The notes under the pieces: generated by a model
Database searches by the model: none
What the model was told of the DNA's origin: nothing
What the model saw: only the letters and a program-made list of their open reading frames with translations
Shown: one piece after another, positions 25,601 through 35,107 of the stretch
Layout: each line of letters begins with the position of its first letter
Position numbering within the stretch: the first letter of the stretch is position 1
Made by a program: the position numbers and the translations under genes
Assembly: GCA_023053545.1 (NCBI GenBank)
Contig: JAKZAN010000097.1
Span: 1 to 64,000 of the forward strand
Direction: 5' to 3'
Origin: Lepidurus packardi
Lineage: Eukaryota; Arthropoda; Branchiopoda; Notostraca; Triopsidae
DNA length: 64,000 nucleotides

Positions 25601-27842
25601 CGTAAGGAAATAATTCAGTAAATAAGGAATTCAATCAATCCTAAAGAATTAATTCAGTCCGTAAGGAATTAATTCAGTCCGTAATGAATTAATTAAGTCC
25701 GTAATGAATTAATTAAGTCCGTAAGGAGTTAATTCATTCCGTAAGGAATTGATATAATCCGTAAGGAATTTATAAAGTCAGTAAGGAATTAATTCAGTCC
25801 GTAATTAATTAATTCAGTCCCCAAGGAATTAATTCAGTCCGTAAGGAATTAATTCAGTCCGTAAGGAATTAATTCAGTCCGTAAAGAATTAATTCAGTAC
25901 GTAAGGAATTAATTCAGTCCGTAAGGAATTAAATCAGGCCGTAAGGAATTAATTCAGTCTGTAATTAATTAAACAAGGCCGTAAGGAATTAATTCAGTCC
26001 GTAAGGAATTAGTTCAGTCCGTAATGAATTAATTCAGTCCGTCAGGAATTAATTCAGTCCGCAATGAATTAATTAAGTCCGTAATGGATTAATTAAATCT
26101 GTAATGAATTAATTCAGTCCGTAAGAAATTAATTCAGTCCGTAAGGAATTCATTCAGTCCGTAAGGAACTAATTCAGCCCGTAATGAATTAATTAAGTCC
26201 GTAAAGAACTAATTCAGTAGTAAGGAATTAATTCATTCCGTAAGGAATTAATTGAGTCGGTAATGAATTAATTCATTCCGTAAGGAATTAATTCAATCCG
26301 TAAGGATATAATTCCGTCCGTAAGGAATTAGTTCAGTCCGTAAAGAATTTATTCAGTCCGTAAGGAATTCATTCAGTCCTTAAGGAATTAATTCAGTCCG
26401 CAAGGAATTAATTAAGTCCGTAAGGAATTAATTTAGTTTGTAAGAAATTAACTCAGTCCATAAGAAATTAATTCAGTCTGTAAGGAACTAAATCAGGCCG
26501 TAAGGAATTAATTCAGTCTGTAAGGAATTAAATCAGGCCGTAAGGAATTAAATACGTCCGTAAGAAATTAATTCAGTCCGTAAGGAATTAATTCAGTCCG
26601 TAAGGAATTAATTAATTCCGTAATGAATTAATTAAGTCCTTAATGGATTAATTAAGTCCGTAATGAATTAATTCAGTCCGTAAGAAATTAATTCAGTCTG
26701 TGAGGAATTAATTCAGTAAAGAAGGAATTCAATCAATCCTAAAGAATTAATTCAGTCCGTAAGGAATTAATTCAGTCCGTAAGGAATTAATTCAGTCCGT
26801 AAGGAATTAATTCAGTCGGTAAGGAATTAATTAAGTCCGTATGGAATTAATTCAGTCCTTATGGAATTAATTCAGTCCGTAATGGATTAATTCAGTCCGT
26901 AAGGAATTAATTAAGTCCGTAAGGAATTGATATAATCCGTAAGTAATTTACAAAGTCAGTAAGGAATTAATTCCGTATTGAATTAGTTCAGTCCTAAAGG
27001 AATTAATTCAGTCCGTAATGAATTAATTCAGTCCGTAATGAATTATTTAAGTCCGTAAAAAATTAATTCATTCCGTAAGGAATTAATTAAGTCCGTAAGG
27101 AATTGGTATAATCCGTAAGGAATTTATAGTCAGTAAGGAATTAATTCAGTCCGTAAGGAAATAATTCAGTCCCCAAGGAATTAATTCAGTCCGTAAGGAA
27201 TTAATTCAGTCCCTAAGTAGTTAATTCAGGCCGTAAGGAATCAATTCAGTCAGTAAATGATTAATTCAGGCCGTAAGGAATTAATTCAGTAACTAAGGAA
27301 TTCAATCAATCAGAAAGAATTAAGTCAGTCCGTAAGGAATTAATTCAGTCCGTAAGGAATCAATTTAGTCCGTAAAGAATTAATTCAGTACGTACGGAAT
27401 TAATTCAGTCCGGAAGGAATTAATTTAGTACGTAGGAATTAATTCAGTCCGTAAGGAATTAAATCAGGCCGTAAGGAATTAGTTCAGTCTGTAAGGAATT
27501 AAATCAGTCCGTAATGAATTAGTTCAGTCCGTAATGAATTAATTCAGTCCGTAAGGAATTAATTCAGTCCGCAATGAATTAACTAAGTCCGTATTGTATT
27601 AATTAAGTTTGTAATGAATTAATTCAGTCCGTAAGAAATTAATTCAGTCCGTAAGGAATTCATTCAGTCAGTAAGGAACTAATTCAGCCCGTAATGAATT
27701 AATTCAGTCCGTAATTAAATAGTTCAGTCCGTAGGGAATTAATTCAGTCCGTAAGGAATTAATTAAATCGGTAAGGAATTAATTCAGTCCGTAAGGAATT
27801 AATTCAGTCCGTAAAGAAATTAATTCATTCCGTAAGGAATTA
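16608..27842 (+). repeat. 20-bp satellite array, block B (forward orientation)
   Basis: The same monomer in the same orientation as block A. The part up to about 18800 still carries block-A higher-order units (landmark at 16825 and 18097, spacing 1272). From about 18800 on the monomers are more varied and other higher-order units appear. For example, a rare CAGTAGTAAGGAAG join lies at about 22641 and 23998 (1357 apart), and a related one near 25130 and 26210 (about 1080 apart). No gene or other element is seen in this 11-kb stretch. It ends sharply at 27842, where a LINE 3' end begins. Confidence 0.95.
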
Positions 27843-27928
27843 TTGGCGAACCATGTCGCTATCGCGCCACATTATAGCCTTCGGCTTTCTTTTTTAACAC
27901 ACTCTCACTGTTTGGTACTTTAGCATCT

Positions 27929-28285
27929 TCAGATGAAATCTAAAATCTTCGTTTGTGTTATAAACTTGATAAAATTGTTTGGTGTAAAAAACCGATCATG
28001 CACTGTTCTGTTTCCGAATCCTACAATTTCTTCGGAGTCCACTGGTATGTTTTTGCTTCGCAGTTTGCTGAATAAAGCGATGCGCTCCGCTCTCAGGGTT
28101 GGGCATTCCATGACTAGATGCTTCCCGGTTTCGTCTGCCTCACCACAGTTTCGGTACACCGGGCTATCCTGTAGATTAAATCTGTGCATCCTCGATCCGA
28201 TCTTGCCATGACCACATCTGAGTCTTAATACAGCAACAGCTTCTCTTCTTCTTTTGATGGTCCTCCATTTATTGGATCCTAGATT
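27929..28285 (-). pseudogene. LINE ORF2 C-terminal zinc-finger-like tail
   Basis: This is the continuation of the RNase H frame after an in-frame stop near 28286-28288. It holds the motif RNCGEADETGKHLVMECP, the C-terminal element common in I- and Jockey-type LINEs (usually C-x2-C...H...C), but the first cysteine appears to be replaced by tyrosine. Only the truncated, mutated tail of the endonuclease/RT protein remains. Confidence 0.75.
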
Positions 28286-29425
28286 TTATGTCTTTAATAC
28301 AATGGCCTGTGACATATTCAGTTTGATTTCGTTCAAAAACTCTCTTTCGATTTTTTGCTTGGTGATTGTTTTTAGCTCGTGTCTTGTCAGCCCGTTTGTT
28401 CTTTCGTTGCTGGAGGTTCTTCCTCTCTTTGCTGCTTGATCCGCTGCTTCATTACCAGGGATGCCAATATGGGCGGGGATCCATTGTAAATTGATTGTGT
28501 AACCATCTACTCTTAAGTGTCTTATTTTTCCCTGAATTTGTTGGCTGAGATCAAAATGAGTTCTGCAACCCCAGCATTTTAGTATAGCTAGCGCTGCCAT
28601 TGAGTCTGTTAGAATGACAAATTTTTCGGGGGGGTTATTCGCTACCGAATCTAACGCTATTTCAATTGCTGTACGTTCAGCTGACAATATGGAGGATCCT
28701 TGGAGCATGCGAAATTCCTCTGTCTCGCCCGTTTTTTCTATATATACTCCACATCCGGTGTTTCCTTGTTCATCTTTCGATCCGTCTGTGAATATTTTCT
28801 TAAAATCCCTATAAGTATTTTCTAAAAATGCTAATACAAATTGCACTGATATCTGAGGATTTTTCTTTGTGGTTAGTCCGTCAATGTCCGTAAAGATATA
28901 TTTTTCTGTAAATTCCCATGGGGCCATCAAGTTTTCAAAAAAATTCCGGTGTGTTATGTCTCGTAGCTGAAATTTTTCTTTAAGTTCTTTATAGTCTTCC
29001 CAGATTATCGATTTGTTCTTTGAGATCTCCTTTACTATTAGGTCTCCCTTATGACATTCAGTCATTCTGTTAATATAATCTTGCGCCAATAGCGTTCTCC
29101 TATACCGTAAAGGCAACATGCTCGCCGCACATAGCAATACCCCAATAGGGGTTGTTTTTGTTGCTCCTAAAATAATTCTTAGAGCTTTGTTTTGAATCGT
29201 TTCCAACGGTTGTAGCTTTCTTGAGTTAACGAACTTGTATATAAAACAGGCATATTCTATTCTGGACCTAATAAGGTTTTTGTAGATGGTGAGTAAAAGT
29301 TTTGTGCTGGCTCCCAAGCTTGTGCCTGCCAGCCTACTTAAAATCCCTACTGATTTCATACGTTTCTGTCGTAGATATTTAATATGCTCTTCAAACTTGA
29401 GTCTTTTATCGAAAATGACCCCCAA
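28286..29425 (-). pseudogene. LINE reverse transcriptase thumb plus RNase H
   Basis: A 379-residue frame. The N-terminal part corresponds to the region after the RT catalytic core (GVIFD... then a conserved helical stretch). The second half is an RNase H with IFTDGSK, SAERTAIEIAL, LTDSMAAL and WIPAHIGIPGNEAAD, which supply the D-E-D-D catalytic residues. RNase H removes RNA during second-strand synthesis. The frame ends with a TAA that is not the natural end, because homologous sequence continues below it. Upstream it is cut off from the RT core by a TAG near 29486. Confidence 0.85.
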
Positions 29426-29485
29426 GAATCTTGCATTTTCGACCCTCTCGATGACCGTGTCACTTATCTTGCACTTCTTATTTGT

Positions 29486-29925
29486 CTACCATTTCCTTTT
29501 CCTGGTTATCACAAGGTATTTCGTTTTTTCTGGTGATAAGGTAAACCCGTTCCTTTTACACCACGTCTCTATTTCCTTAACTCTACATCTAAACTTGTCC
29601 ATTGCGGAATCCATATTTCTGCCCAGTGTCCACGTTCCCGCATCATCTGCGAAAAGTGACGTATTTGTGTCCCTCTGGTTCTCGGGAAATCCGCTAGCAT
29701 GATATTGAATAGCCAAGGACTTAAGACTGCACCCTGGGGTATGCCTCTTACTAGTCTTTGCTTGGTAGACAGGCTGGATCCGACTCGTACTTCCATTGTT
29801 CTGTCGCATAAATAGCTTCTGATGATTCCCAAGAGTTTTCCATTCACCCCTTTTCTCCCCAACTTGTATAGAAGTCCGTCGATCCAGACCGAGTTGTACG
29901 CAGAAGTTAGGTCGAGCAAAAGGAC
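29486..29925 (-). pseudogene. LINE reverse transcriptase core (frameshifted)
   Basis: Two overlapping frames cover one RT core. The first has LDLTSAYNSVW (first catalytic Asp region) and GIPQGAVLSPWLFN. The second picks up at ADFPENQ and contains FADDAGTW, the F/YADD catalytic motif. The frame change falls around 29690-29700. The upstream RT fingers and the endonuclease domain are absent, so this copy is strongly 5'-truncated, typical of aborted target-primed reverse transcription. Confidence 0.85.
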
Positions 29926-29932
29926 AGTTAGC

Positions 29933-30627
29933 TTAATGCAAATTTTACTTCCAAAAGTTCTTTTCGGGTAACGCAGTACCTAGATTCTGCTCGTGACAAG
30001 CCGCGACTTGCAAATGCTATCGGCCTTTCCACTCCATCAATACATTGGGACAGAACCGCACCCAAACCCACATTGCTCGCATCCGAGTCCACCAAAAACG
30101 GTTTCGAAAGATCTGGGAAAGCCAGTATGGGGGTCGAAATGAGTGCATCCTTCAATTTACGAAAAGCTTCTTCGCAAACGGTAGACAATTCAAATTTCAA
30201 GGTTGGCTCCAACAGTTTGTACAGAGGCTTAGCGATGTCAAAAAAGTTTCGGACAAATCTTCTATAATAGGAGGCTAACTCTAGGAACCGAGACATCTGA
30301 TCCGCATTATTTGGTCTAGGCCACTCCGCAATAGCACTCGTCTTCTCTGGATCGGTTTGTACGCCATCTCTACTGACGACGTGGCTTTGGAGAACGACTG
30401 TTTCCCTAAACAGCTTGCACTTACTTGGTTTGATTTTCAAGCCGGCATCCTTCAGCCGCTCACAAACTTCATTTATCCTATCTAAATGCTCTTCAAATGT
30501 TCGGCTAAAAATGATGATGTCGTCCAAATAAATTAGACAGACATTCTATTGTAATTCCATGAGAACTAGCTCCATAAGTCGCAGAAAGCTGCTTGGCCCA
30601 TTACAGAGACCAAACGGCATAACATTG
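29933..30627 (-). pseudogene. Gypsy-4-family pol fragment (RT end to RNase H)
   Basis: A 0.7-kb piece of gypsy pol nearly identical to 56849-57547 in the same orientation. It contains the LDD part of the RT motif, the RT connection and the start of RNase H (VDSDASNVG). A tryptophan codon upstream of the catalytic motif has become TAG near 30550, and scattered substitutions separate it from the other copy. It is bounded by the LINE on one side and unrelated sequence from about 30628 on the other. No LTR is attached. Confidence 0.85.
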
Positions 30628-30805
30628 ATGAGTGTTTTCTGGGTTTTGATGAACGTCACAATATTCGGGGAACCTGTGTTCATGAGGTAGATTACTTATT
30701 TTTCCGTTGCTACTTTAAGAAAGAGAGGGGAGGATGAAATGTCAAACAAATTTCTCTCTAGAACAGAAGCGTTGATTCTTTACTTTTATTAATATTTTTG
30801 TTTAG
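30628..30805. other. Unassigned spacer ending in a splice-acceptor-like tract
   Basis: No coding potential and no similarity I recognise. Its right end is a pyrimidine-rich stretch finishing TTTTTGTTTAG directly before the DUF6729-like coding segment, as a 3' splice site would. Confidence 0.4.
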
Positions 30806-31612
30806 GCTGGGCAAGCAAGGAAAGTGGCTGCGCGTGCTCGCCTTCAAGAAGGGTGGCAAAAGACGATCTTGCCAGCAGACCAGGCTTGGATTGGCTCAGC
30901 CCTTTTTGACAGCAAGGGTACCCTGAAGGCCTCCCTTATTACGAATTGGTGGAATCCACCTCCACCAGTTCCAGGGGCCCAGCACAGCGTCGCCCAAGCC
31001 TGACGCGTATTTTCTTCGTCGGCTTTTCCTGTGGATGCCCAGAAGAATGTGGTCTGTGGACTTTTCGTGTCCCAACTGCGGAGTCGGCAGGAAGCTCACG
31101 TCCAAGGGGCTGTACCCCCGGGTACGCGCTGTCCTTGATTTCAAGGACAGCTACTACCTAGCTTGCGAGTACATGGAATGCCCCAACTGCAAAGTTAGCT
31201 TCATTGCGTACGATCAACGCATACTAGCGCAGCTACCTGACGTACTTGCAGCTCGCTTCCCCGCCATTCTGACTTCGAGGTACGTATGCGACGTTGGCAT
31301 TATTGCGATGGCCAGATCTCGCACGCTGGGGAATAGCCCTGCAGAATGATCTTCAGGAACTACATTCCGAGATGTGGCTGCGCAAGACGACGGCCTATTT
31401 GAGTGACTGCCGGCGTCACTCAAATAGCGTAATCGGCTTATTGCAGCTAAAGGAGTGCTAGCAGCAACCCCCTCCTTTCAGCACCCTGCCCGCTGCGAAG
31501 TGGTTCTTGTCGAGGTACATCCGCGACGTCTGGTCCCGATTGCCCACCCTAAAGGCCGCCATCACCTCGGTCTACGGTTCGAATCTGAAGATTGATTCTA
31601 CCAAGAAAGTGA
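30806..31612 (+). pseudogene. DUF6729-like gene remnant
   Basis: Several plus-strand frames join into one protein family that I recognise as the animal multi-copy family carrying DUF6729 (recalled, not searched). Landmarks in order are NWWNPPPP (about 30950), LWMPRRMWSVDF, a CPNCG/CPNC pair of metal-binding cysteines (31068-31190), SKGLYPRVRAVLDF, RSRTLGNSP (about 31315-31345), LQELHSEMWLRK (in another frame, 31350-31390) and then, after a gap, SRYIRDVWSRL and LKIDSTKKV (31510-31610). There are frameshifts near 30980 and 31345, stops, and a missing stretch between 31460 and 31490. The function of the family is unknown to me. Confidence 0.7.
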
Positions 31613-31790
31613 CCCGGATGTTCACCGAAACTGCAGCCAAACAACGAAATGAAGCTCTTCGTCGTTTTTTTATGTTGGAACGTCGTTTCAAGCAAGACCC
31701 AACACTGGCCTCACGTTATGCAGATGTAATTGACGAATACATTGATCGCGGTTTTGCTAAGCGCCTACAGAGGGTTAGTTTCTTATGCCT
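31613..31790 (+). pseudogene. BEL/Pao-type pol fragment fused to the DUF6729 remnant
   Basis: In the same open frame as the end of the DUF6729-like segment the sequence changes to NEALRRFFMLERRF...SRYADVIDEYIDRGFAKRL. This matches the conserved stretch between protease and reverse transcriptase in BEL/Pao elements (recalled pattern: LERR...DP...Y...YxxxGH/F). Only about 55 residues remain. The open frame across the junction is probably chance. Confidence 0.5.
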
Positions 31791-31812
31791 TGGTCATATA
31801 TTATTAAAATAG

Positions 31813-33971
31813 AAAATCTGCAGCAGCCGGGATAATTTTGCAGCCGGGATAATTTTCGACAGTATTCCCAGGGGTAAGCGTCAGTAAATTTCAAACAATA
31901 TTTCGAACGTTTTCAAGTTTATTCGCTCCCATTGGCTACATAATGCCATTAATTCAATTAAAAACGACTAGGAAGTTACCATATTCTGCCTTCCTTTCCT
32001 CGAGTTAAGCGAAGCTTTTGTTTATCCTGTTTTTTTTCACGAAAATGTTCAAAATCCGATTTGAGCAATTTCTAGATTTCCCTTAATTCCTCATACCAAC
32101 AAAGATACACCCCTGGAAGGTTATCCCGTTTTGGGATTAAAAAAAAAATTATCAATGCAAACAAATGTAGCAATTTTCCGGCTAAAAAGCTGTATATTAC
32201 AAATTTCCGCATGTCCGGTCCCGGTCAAAGCTCCAGCGAACGTTTTTGTCCCCTGTCGCTTAACCCGAGTGCCCGCCCTGTTCCGCCATTCCTGATGTGT
32301 CTAGTCGGGTGGGATGACGTACTTTTTTTTGATGACGACTCAAATTCAACTTGTCAAAGCGTCAAAGCGTGTCAAGTTGTGTTTAAAGATGAACAGTATT
32401 ACTACAGTATTATTCAGTGGTGACACATTTCACAAACAGTTCTAGTGTTACAACGTGTTCAGTGTGTGGTCATTTCCCTCCCGTTCCACTCAGCCAACTT
32501 TATCCCCGTGCCTTTTGCCATCCTTTTGGAGAAGAAAATGAGAACCGACGCAACTTTTTTGTCTGATAAACTGAGGATACGTGGATACAGGATAAACTTG
32601 GGATACGTGGATACGATACGTCATCTTCTGTGGGAGCCGCCAGGAGAACCAGAAGAAAAAGTATGCCAGGAGTTGAAAAGTGTGGGTTAGGTCTTTAGCT
32701 GCAACATTGCGAAATGCGAACTAAAATGCGAACCAAACGCGAAATGCGAAAGGCATGTGTGTTTTCAAGTGCTATCACAACCAGTGATGCTATAATAACA
32801 AGAGACATTTTACCCAAGCACCTTTCGAAGAATGCGTTTAGTTCCCATAAGGGCTATTTTGTGCATTTAGTGCGCGTGTTACTGGAACGGGCGCAAGCTG
32901 CGCTTTGTCCAACTTGCAGCCTCAGTCGCGCTGGGAAAGTCGAACAAGTTCAGACAGAAACTATTGTTATCCATAACTGTATACATAGAAAAGTTGTGTT
33001 TTTAGCTGAATTTACGTAACTTAGTCTTTCTGCCGTTACGAACGACATTCCTGTCAATTTATAAGCATTAATTCAGCTTCATTTGTGGATTTTATGCGTG
33101 TTTTCTGTGCGTTGTTGCATTCAAACGTTTGGGCGTGTAGTCCTTTTTTCTTATCGTCTAAAACGGACGATTTTGTGAAATTTGGGCCGGACAAGCTCAA
33201 ACAAGATGCCGCTGGGTTATTCTTTTTCACCTTTTGCCTGCTCCAGTTGGTTATTATAATGCGATTTTTTTTAGGTGAGACATCCTTATTTCTTCGATTG
33301 TTATTCAAATGAAGCTGAGTGAAAACGTAGCATGCCACGTGGGAGAGTTATGTGTGAGATTAAGGAAATATATTTTTCAATGTATTTAACAGTTTAATTT
33401 AATGCAAAAGATCAGGAATAATAAAAGGAATAAAATAGGTCCGTCCTCTTTACGTCGCAGCTTTCGTTCTTATGAATTCGGCATATTAGTTATTTATTTA
33501 TACATGTAAACGAATGTTTATATTTCCCCATGCATACATCGTCGTAAGCAATTGGAAGCTTTTTTGCTTAATCCCCAAGTGTGGCTAGGAGACGTGGACT
33601 TTCCACAATTTTCGTTCCTATCCATTTATTGTGTATAGTTACTTGTTATTTGTGCAGTTTTCTAATCTTTCAGTTGCCGTGTTCCGTTTTTGAGCCTTTC
33701 GTTTCCCCCATTTCGTTTCCCCATTTAGCCTCTCGCCCTATGTCTCGTCCCCCCTTCCATGTTTGTTTTGCAGGATCTTCGCCATGTAGACCAGGGATAG
33801 AGGGTGGAAAGAACAATTTTGTGGGTTGTGGAACTCGTCCAATGTATCGAAGCGAAAAGGAAGAGTGAATAAGTTGACTTGGTCGACCAGACTCGTCTTT
33901 GGTGTTCATTATGCCAGGTCAATTTTTTTATTTGAATGAACTCGATCTTTTCTATTAGTATCTGCCTTGTC
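31813..33971. other. 2.2-kb stretch with no recognisable gene
   Basis: Mixed-composition sequence without a convincing coding region on either strand. Visible structure is limited to a doubled GCAGCCGGGATAATTTT near 31825-31855, repeated GGATACGTGGATAC at 32575-32615, and a 13-bp inverted pair TCAGCTTCATTTG / CAAATGAAGCTGA near 33074 and 33307 that could be ends of a ~245-bp degraded element. Short open frames here have no recognisable motifs. Confidence 0.6.
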
Positions 33972-33974
33972 ATT

Positions 33975-34258
33975 GTCTAATAGACTTAACATTAAGTTAA
34001 CCTGGGGATAACAGCGTAATTTTTTCAGTGAGTTCTTATCAATGAGAAGGTTTGCGACCTCGATGTTGGATTAAGATATGCTTATGGCGTAGCTGTTCTA
34101 AAGGAAAGTCTGTTCGAATTTTCAATTCTTACATGATCTGAGTTCGAACCGGCGTAAGCCAGGTTGGTTTCTATCTTCAAATTTTTTGTTTCATTTTAGT
34201 ATGAAAGGATTAAATGAAGGAAGTGAGGCTTTAATAATAAGAATGATATTAATATTGT
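33975..34258 (+). pseudogene. rrnL: Nuclear copy of mitochondrial large-subunit rRNA (3' part)
   Basis: The sequence contains the universally conserved peptidyl-transferase region of insect mitochondrial 16S rRNA: GGGATAACAGCG, GCGACCTCGATGTTGG, ACATGATCTGAGTTCG and TTAGTATGAAAGGAT. It is only the 3' third of the gene and is flanked by nuclear sequence on the left. It lies in the sense direction on the plus strand and continues straight into trnL1, as in insect mtDNA. As a NUMT it is not expected to be functional. Confidence 0.9.
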
Positions 34259-34260
34259 TT

Positions 34261-34325
34261 ACTAATTTTGGCGGAGAAGTGTGGTAGATATAGAATCTAT
34301 TTATGTGAATATATCACAATTAGTA
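34261..34325 (+). pseudogene. trnL1: Nuclear copy of mitochondrial tRNA-Leu(UAG)
   Basis: A 65-nt cloverleaf can be folded: acceptor ACTAATT with AATTAGT, and anticodon arm GTAGA / TCTAT around the loop TATAGAA with anticodon TAG. Its position directly after rrnL on the same strand is that of trnL1(CUN) in insect mtDNA. Being inside a NUMT it is most likely a pseudogene, although the fold is intact. Confidence 0.8.
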
Positions 34326-34367
34326 CCTCACCTTATGAGGGATGTCTTTTTATTAAGTTATTTAGTA
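34326..34367 (+). other. Short stretch after trnL1, possibly the start of nad1
   Basis: After trnL1 the insect order predicts nad1. A 12-codon open frame starting ATG at about 34344 is hydrophobic but too short to assign. The next recognisable piece is nad6 in antisense, so most of nad1, trnS2 and cytb is missing here. Confidence 0.3.
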
Positions 34368-34875
34368 TCGGGTTAACATTATTTTTGCAGCCGAATAAGT
34401 CTTCTATCAAATTTAGTAATATTGCCTACAACTAATAAACATAGTAGAAGGTAGGAGATAAGAAAAAGTGTAATCGGAAATAATATTGTTCTATAAATTG
34501 TAATAATAAAAGATTCATAGCTTGTTAAGATTATTCATTTATATATTAATATATTACTTAATGAGTTTTCTTTCTTTAAATAGATGATTCTTAATAATAG
34601 AATTCTAGATATAGCAATTACAGTGAACCTGTATGGGTTACATTTAAATAATTCGTTTGATGCTAATCTAGAAATATAAATAAATAATACCAGTAAATCA
34701 CCCAAAAAATTAAAAACAGTGTGTATGAAAATCAATAATTTAGAAATAAGATTCCTGATATTAAACAAATTAAAAGTCTTTGTATTATTAAGCCTATTGA
34801 AAGTGGGTGAGTGAGTGTTATAAATAAAAAGGAGTTTATTAATAAAAAATTGATAGGTTATTGTATATAAGCATT
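34368..34875 (-). pseudogene. nad6: Nuclear copy of mitochondrial nad6 (copy 1)
   Basis: On the minus strand the fragment encodes the hallmark LVLFIYISRLASNELF segment of NADH dehydrogenase subunit 6, a membrane subunit of complex I. It is followed on the other side by trnP on the plus strand, the normal insect arrangement. Frames are broken. The second copy at 36086-36576 is clearly related but visibly diverged (many substitutions and small indels), so the two are not a very recent duplication. Confidence 0.8.
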
Positions 34876-34885
34876 ATTAAAAATA

Positions 34886-34921
34886 GCAAGAAGAAGTTTA
34901 AGATGAATATACGCTTTGGAA
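34886..34921 (+). pseudogene. trnP: Partial nuclear copy of mitochondrial tRNA-Pro (copy 1)
   Basis: The 5' half and anticodon arm (AAGC-like stem around TTTGGAA, anticodon TGG) are present next to nad6. The sequence leaves mitochondrial similarity just after the anticodon arm. Confidence 0.6.
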
Positions 34922-35107
34922 GCTTACGGGGTAAGTAATTATTTTCTCAAAAGAGTTTTCTCAAAGAATTTTCCCTAAACGATCTTCGACTGAAAAGCAA
35001 GCTACTCCAAAACCCAGCGACGATTCGATTTCTCACAGGCATGTGGGTACCACCGCAACGTCAACTACCGAAGCCATCCTTTTATCCATTGTCCCGGTTG
35101 ATTTGCA
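34922..35107 (+). pseudogene. Nuclear spacer with a possible BEL/Pao gag-protease linker fragment
   Basis: Between two NUMT segments lies about 186 bp of non-mitochondrial sequence. An open stretch from about 34986 to 35114 ends [21 protein letters not shown], which resembles the segment just before the protease of BEL/Pao elements. It is short and the assignment rests on pattern memory only. Confidence 0.35.

Larger units (their letters stand above)
27843..29932 (-). mobile_element. 5'-truncated non-LTR retrotransposon with RNase H (I/Loa-type)
   Basis: A minus-strand LINE remnant with, in order, part of a reverse transcriptase (29430-29925), an RNase H domain, a C-terminal CCHC-like motif and a short 3' UTR ending at the satellite. 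The 5' end is lost in the middle of the reverse transcriptase at about 29930, where a gypsy fragment begins. LINEs with a C-terminal RNase H belong to the I/Loa/R1-like groups, and I cannot place it more finely. The 3' end shows no long poly(A). At least two stops and one frameshift make it a dead copy. Confidence 0.85.

Noticed and set aside
1-27842. CRISPR-like array of short repeats
   Set aside because: Repeats are contiguous 20-bp units with no spacers, and the DNA is eukaryotic.
1-27842. Relation to the GGAAT satellites of vertebrates
   Set aside because: Only five bases are shared. The period is 20, not 5, and the rest of the unit does not match.
33054-33338. Overlapping 75- to 94-codon open frames on both strands as small genes
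   Set aside because: No motif, no conservation evidence, AT-rich sequence with an inverted repeat; chance frames are likely.
33581-33973. Several open frames of about 80-95 codons
   Set aside because: They overlap each other on both strands and have no recognisable feature.
34261-34325. A working nuclear tRNA-Leu gene
   Set aside because: It lies between rrnL and other mitochondrial pieces in mtDNA order and has the mitochondrial form, so it is a NUMT pseudogene.
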